NCBI GenBank assembly: GCA_023432405.1
Contig: JAEYUQ010000016.1
Coordinates: 62,001-126,000 of the forward strand
Length of the DNA: 64,000 bases
Origin: Actinomycetes bacterium
GTDB taxonomy: Bacteria; Actinomycetota; Actinomycetes; Mycobacteriales; Mycobacteriaceae
Direction of reading: 5' to 3'
Within the stretch, counting starts at the first letter, position 1. Each line of letters starts with the position of its first letter. Below the pieces are notes generated by a model. It ran no database searches, was not told the origin of the DNA, and saw only the letters and a list, made by a program, of their open reading frames with translations. A program made the position numbers and the translations under genes. Shown in pieces: positions 60,511 to 64,000 of the stretch.

Positions 60511-62046
60511 ATGCCACAAACCTGGTTTCATCGCCTTCGAGCGCGGATGAACGAAGCTCCTGGTCTGGACTATCTCATGATTCGGACCATTGTGGCTGTT
60601 CTGACGGGTATTGGTCTTCTTATGGTCACCTCGGCCTCAGTGACTTGGTCAATCTATGACAACAACCCGGTATGGGGGGAGTCTCTTCGACAAGTCCTCT
60701 ATGTTGCAGTGGGGCTGGTGGTCTTTTGGGTAGCGTTGCGTATTCCTCCCTCCCAGGTCAAGCGTTTTTCCTGGCTTTTTCTTCTCCTGAGTCTGGGGCT
60801 GTTACTTGCTGTTTTGCTAATAGGTACCGGAGATGATGAATTCGGTTCTCGTTCCTGGCTGGTGATTGGTAACTTCCAATTGCAGCCCTCGGAGTTTGCA
60901 AAATTCGGCTTCGCCATGTGGGGAGCCGCGTTCATTTCTCAATCATTCCCCAACAGGCCTACCACCCGGGAGTACGGTTGGCTCGCTGTTGTTGGGCTGC
61001 TCTTCGTCTCCATGATCCTCGCCGAGGGAGACACTGGAATGGCTCTCACCTTCCTGGTTGTGGTGTTTGCCCTCTACTTCTTCACGGGAATCTCTTATCG
61101 GGTCATCATGGTTCTCGTGGGAGTAGTTGTGGCAGGCGTTCTCACCATGATCTTCCAAAGCGGTGGGTATCGTTTCGCTCGCGTGCGTACATACCTCGAT
61201 GGCTTGGATGGAACCTTCGATAATCAGCAGTCCGTTGCCTTTCAGTCCTACCAGGGCTATCTTTCCCTGGCAGATGGCGGTTGGCTGGGTGTTGGAATAG
61301 GACAATCCCGCGCTAAGTGGTTTTATCTTCCGGAGGCAAAAAACGACTTTATTTTTGCCATCATCGGTGAGGAATTGGGAGTAGTAGGCGCTCTCCTCGT
61401 GATAGTTCTCTACACGGCGTTGGCGTACTTCGGACTCCGCACCGCCTTGCATGCAGCGAATCGCTTCCAGGCACTTTTAGCGGCCACCGTGACCACAGCG
61501 GTCGTCATCCAGGCATTCATTAATATCGGATATGTTGTGGGGATTTTCCCGGTTACAGGTATTCAGCTTCCTCTGATTTCGGCAGGTGGAACCTCTGCTG
61601 TGGTAACTCTTGGGGCTATGGGGTTGCTGGCCAACATCGCCCGACATGAACCTGAACAGGTTTCTTACATGGCCGCGCATGGGCGCCCATTTTTTGATCG
61701 GATTTTGCTTCTTCCGGAGCCGTACAATGATCCTCGTGAAGAACGCGAAGCACGACAAAGAGCTGAGCGCAAGAAGAGACCTCCGCGCTCTCCGGTGACA
61801 CGCCTCAGTCGCGTTCCCCACGCTGATGCCGATGCTGAACGGATAGACGCTGAGTATGACGCGCACAGTGTTTCTGAACTTTGGAGACACAAGAGCGGTG
61901 GATCTGTGGACTACAGTTCCCAATCGCGTACCAGCTCAGCTGCGAGAGTCACCAGAGCTCAGCGCAGGGAAACTCCGCGGCGTACTCAGCCTGGTACCAC
62001 GACACGCCGTGGAAACTATCGCACCCCACCTCGATCAGAAAGATGA
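60511..62046 (+). CDS. ftsW: Lipid II polymerase/division protein FtsW
   Basis: This SEDS-family membrane glycosyltransferase polymerises lipid II at the septum with FtsI. The 511 residues have about ten helices (residues 20-395), with SYQGYLSLADGGWLGVGIGQSRAKWFYLPEAKNDFIFAIIGEELG and the PLISAGGTSAVVTLGAMGLLANIARH segment of the family. A basic, low-complexity C-terminal tail of about 110 residues is cytoplasmic. AGAGAGGAG precedes the ATG. Confidence 0.96.
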   Translation: MPQTWFHRLRARMNEAPGLDYLMIRTIVAVLTGIGLLMVTSASVTWSIYDNNPVWGESLRQVLYVAVGLVVFWVALRIPPSQVKRFSWLFLLLSLGLLLAVLLIGTGDDEFGSRSWLVIGNFQLQPSEFAKFGFAMWGAAFISQSFPNRPTTREYGWLAVVGLLFVSMILAEGDTGMALTFLVVVFALYFFTGISYRVIMVLVGVVVAGVLTMIFQSGGYRFARVRTYLDGLDGTFDNQQSVAFQSYQGYLSLADGGWLGVGIGQSRAKWFYLPEAKNDFIFAIIGEELGVVGALLVIVLYTALAYFGLRTALHAANRFQALLAATVTTAVVIQAFINIGYVVGIFPVTGIQLPLISAGGTSAVVTLGAMGLLANIARHEPEQVSYMAAHGRPFFDRILLLPEPYNDPREEREARQRAERKKRPPRSPVTRLSRVPHADADAERIDAEYDAHSVSELWRHKSGGSVDYSSQSRTSSAARVTRAQRRETPRRTQPGTTTRRGNYRTPPRSER

Positions 62047-62055
62047 GACTCCGAT

Positions 62056-63204
62056 ATGACAACTCCTCACTCCGAGTCATCCCAGTACCACGTGGTAGTG
62101 GCTGGTGGTGGCACAGCAGGGCATATCGAACCAGCCCTAGCTGTGGCAGATGCCCTGAGCTCCTCTTTCGCCGTGACCGTGACCGCTTTGGGAACAAACA
62201 AAGGTTTGGAACGGGATTTGGTTCCTGCGCGTGGCTACGATCTCAAGCTCATTGATCCGGTTCCCGTGCCGCGGAAATTCTCTATGGACTTACTGAAGTT
62301 ACCTCTGCGAGTCCGACGAGCAGTTCAGCAAACACAGGACATCCTGCGGGACGTCCATGCTGATGCTCTCATCGGCTTTGGTGGCTATGTGTCCGCCCCC
62401 GCCTACCTAGCAGCCCGTAGGCTGGGAATTCCTCACTTTGTTCATGAAGCTAATGCTCGGGCCGGATTGGCAAACAAACTCGGTATGTGGTTGGGGGGAA
62501 CCTGTTTTACTGCCGTTCCTCATTCCGGGTTGCGTGGTGAGGTGGTGGGAGTACCTATTCGTCCCGCACTCAGCAGTGAAGATCCTGAAGTGGCCGCTCA
62601 GCGCGGGAGATCACAGTGGAACCTGCGCCCTGATGTGCCTACTCTCCTTGTCACGGGAGGTTCTCAGGGTGCGCGCAGAATTAACAGTGCCCTGGAGCAG
62701 AGCGTCGAGAGACTGGTTGCCCAAGGATTTCAGGTTCTCCACGCCTATGGGAAGAAGAACCCTCGGCCACAGAGTGCTGATGAGATAGAGGGATACACAG
62801 CGGTGCCCTATATATCAGATATGGCTGCTGCCTATGCAGTAGCGGATCTAGCCATTTGTCGATCAGGTGCCATGACTGTGGCAGAGGTGACTGCAGCTCA
62901 TCTTCCGGCTATTTATGTTCCGCTTCCACATGGCAACGGGGAACAGGCGCTCAATGCTCAGAAAGTTGTGGAGGCTGGAGCTGCACTGATCCTGCCCGAT
63001 GAAGACTGTGAGCCTGAGCGGGTTATGGAACTTGTTACGCAGATTCTGGGTAATCCTGAGAAACAAGCCGCCATGCGTGAGGCGGCTCAAGACAGCGGGG
63101 CTGGGAGTGTGGCGCACACGATAGCGCAGCGCATCGTGGATGCTCTACACGCCCGCGATCCAAAAACTGCCACTGAGGTTCTGACATCAGAAGAAGGGGA
63201 GTAG
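62056..63204 (+). CDS. murG: UDP-GlcNAc:lipid I N-acetylglucosaminyltransferase
   Basis: This peripheral membrane enzyme converts lipid I to lipid II. The 382 residues include the N-terminal VVVAGGGTAGHIEPALAVADAL loop, GFGGYVSAPAYLAARRLGIPHFVHEANARAG, TGGSQGARRINSAL and CRSGAMTVAEVTAAHLPAIYVPLPHGNGEQ. It lies 9 bp after ftsW and 4 bp before murC. Confidence 0.97.
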   Translation: MTTPHSESSQYHVVVAGGGTAGHIEPALAVADALSSSFAVTVTALGTNKGLERDLVPARGYDLKLIDPVPVPRKFSMDLLKLPLRVRRAVQQTQDILRDVHADALIGFGGYVSAPAYLAARRLGIPHFVHEANARAGLANKLGMWLGGTCFTAVPHSGLRGEVVGVPIRPALSSEDPEVAAQRGRSQWNLRPDVPTLLVTGGSQGARRINSALEQSVERLVAQGFQVLHAYGKKNPRPQSADEIEGYTAVPYISDMAAAYAVADLAICRSGAMTVAEVTAAHLPAIYVPLPHGNGEQALNAQKVVEAGAALILPDEDCEPERVMELVTQILGNPEKQAAMREAAQDSGAGSVAHTIAQRIVDALHARDPKTATEVLTSEEGE

Positions 63205-63208
63205 AGCA

Positions 63209-64000
63209 ATGGCGCAGAGTAATCAGGACGTGGCACCTCACGATATTGATCTGACCCGTGTGCATCTGGTGGGTATTGGTGGAGCAGGTATGTCTGGTGT
63301 GGCGCGAATCCTGTTAGATCGAGGGTCAGTGGTGTCTGGGTCCGACGTCAAGGATTCTCGCCCGGTACGAGCCCTGCGCACTATGGGGGCCCATGTGGCA
63401 GTGGGGCATGACGCGCGCAACCTAGAACTGACTGGGCAACTACCTACTGTGGTGGTAACCAGCTTTAAGGCAATACCGGAGGATAACCCCGAGCTACAAG
63501 CAGCCCGAAGCCACAACATCCCAGTGGTGAAACGGTCAGATCTCCTCGCTGCCCTCATGATGGGGAAGAAACAAATTCTCATTGCAGGGACTCATGGAAA
63601 AACCTCCACAACCTCTATGACAGTGGTGGCTCTTCAAGCCTGTGGCTTAGATCCGAGTTTCGCTATTGGTGGGCAACTCAATAGAGCAGGAACCAATGCC
63701 CATTCGGGGACGGGAGAGACCTTTGTAGCTGAAGCCGATGAGTCTGACGCCTCTCTGCTTACCTACCGCCCTGACATTGCGGTAATTACCAACATTGAGC
63801 CAGATCACCTGGACTTTTATGGGTCTGAGGAAGCGTACATCTCTGTTTTTGATGATTTTGCCGATAGGCTCCAGGAGACCAAGGGGGTGCTGATTGTATG
63901 CCTGAACGACGCCCCTGCTGCCGCTTGTGGGCTGGCAGCTCAAGAGCGGGGGATGTGCGTTCGTGGCTATGGAACCCGCGAGGCTATTGCTATGCACCCA
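63209..64000 (+). CDS. murC: UDP-N-acetylmuramate:L-alanine ligase, 3' end missing
   Basis: This enzyme adds the first amino acid, L-alanine, to UDP-MurNAc. The first 264 residues are in the window and show RVHLVGIGGAGMSGVARILLDRG at the N-terminus, the ATP loop AGTHGKTSTTSM, and FVAEADESDAS with NIEPDHLDFY. AAGGGGAG lies upstream of the ATG. The frame is open to the right edge of the window. Confidence 0.95.
   Translation, partial: MAQSNQDVAPHDIDLTRVHLVGIGGAGMSGVARILLDRGSVVSGSDVKDSRPVRALRTMGAHVAVGHDARNLELTGQLPTVVVTSFKAIPEDNPELQAARSHNIPVVKRSDLLAALMMGKKQILIAGTHGKTSTTSMTVVALQACGLDPSFAIGGQLNRAGTNAHSGTGETFVAEADESDASLLTYRPDIAVITNIEPDHLDFYGSEEAYISVFDDFADRLQETKGVLIVCLNDAPAAACGLAAQERGMCVRGYGTREAIAMHP

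Overview
The window is a densely coded stretch of an actinobacterial chromosome, most likely a Corynebacterium or a close relative in the Corynebacteriales. The evidence is gene content and order: ltsA-type asnB; ctaC-ctaF and ctaE-qcrC-qcrA-qcrB (a supercomplex III-IV with a di-haem cytochrome c1); tandem NlpC/P60 proteins, pimB, glk and plsC; an RNase AS-like gene, class II aroG, pknL beside an Rv2175c-like gene, then mptA and idsA; and a dcw cluster starting at mraZ. This order closely follows what I remember of C. glutamicum. Several genes start with GTG and some transcripts look leaderless, as is common in this group. I do not name a species. No tRNA, rRNA, CRISPR array, prophage or intact insertion sequence was seen.

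Region 1 (1-10.6 kb) is nitrogen and threonine metabolism. It holds the 3' part of glnE, thrC with a translationally coupled NUDIX hydrolase, a proline-rich single-pass membrane protein of unknown function, a ThrE-type exporter, glnA and an RDD membrane protein. GlnE is expected to adenylylate the conserved Tyr of GlnA, so regulator and target lie about 6 kb apart. Region 2 (10.6-20.8 kb) is a minus-strand lipoate and C1 block: sucB/aceF E2, gcvP, gcvT, gcvH, lipA, a SucE-like exporter and a DUF4191 protein. Three of the proteins carry or make lipoyl groups. Region 3 (20.9-26.4 kb) has ilvE, a shrunken CobT-like protein coupled to a DUF3043 protein, an A-type Fe-S carrier and ltsA.

Region 4 (26.4-33.4 kb) is the respiratory supercomplex locus. 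Both operons have GlxR-type (cAMP-CRP family) palindromes upstream. A 1.2-kb gap with lower coding content, a 23-bp tandem repeat and possible gene relics separates it from Region 5 (34.5-50 kb), which is mostly cell-envelope genes: two secreted NlpC/P60 peptidoglycan hydrolases, PimB mannosyltransferase, ROK glucokinase, acyltransferase, RNase AS, AroG, PknL and its probable DNA-binding partner, MptA, a polyprenyl synthase, a GNAT enzyme, HEPN and DUF3040 proteins, and MsrA. Region 6 (50 kb to the end) is the division/cell-wall cluster mraZ-rsmH-ftsL-like-ftsI-murE-murF-mraY-murD-ftsW-murG-murC. It is preceded by a three-fold 10-bp-period GTGGGG array, the expected MraZ operator, and the window ends inside murC.

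Most of the window is core genome. The points most worth a second look are regulatory: GlxR palindromes, phased TAACG repeats before the NlpC genes, two opposed MraZ-like box arrays, and a leader ORF before glnA. Beyond these, the E2 acyltransferase lacks the conserved Asp-Gly of its HxxxDG motif, the CobT-like protein is reduced, and there is a decayed intergenic region. I found no convincing undescribed multi-gene system.
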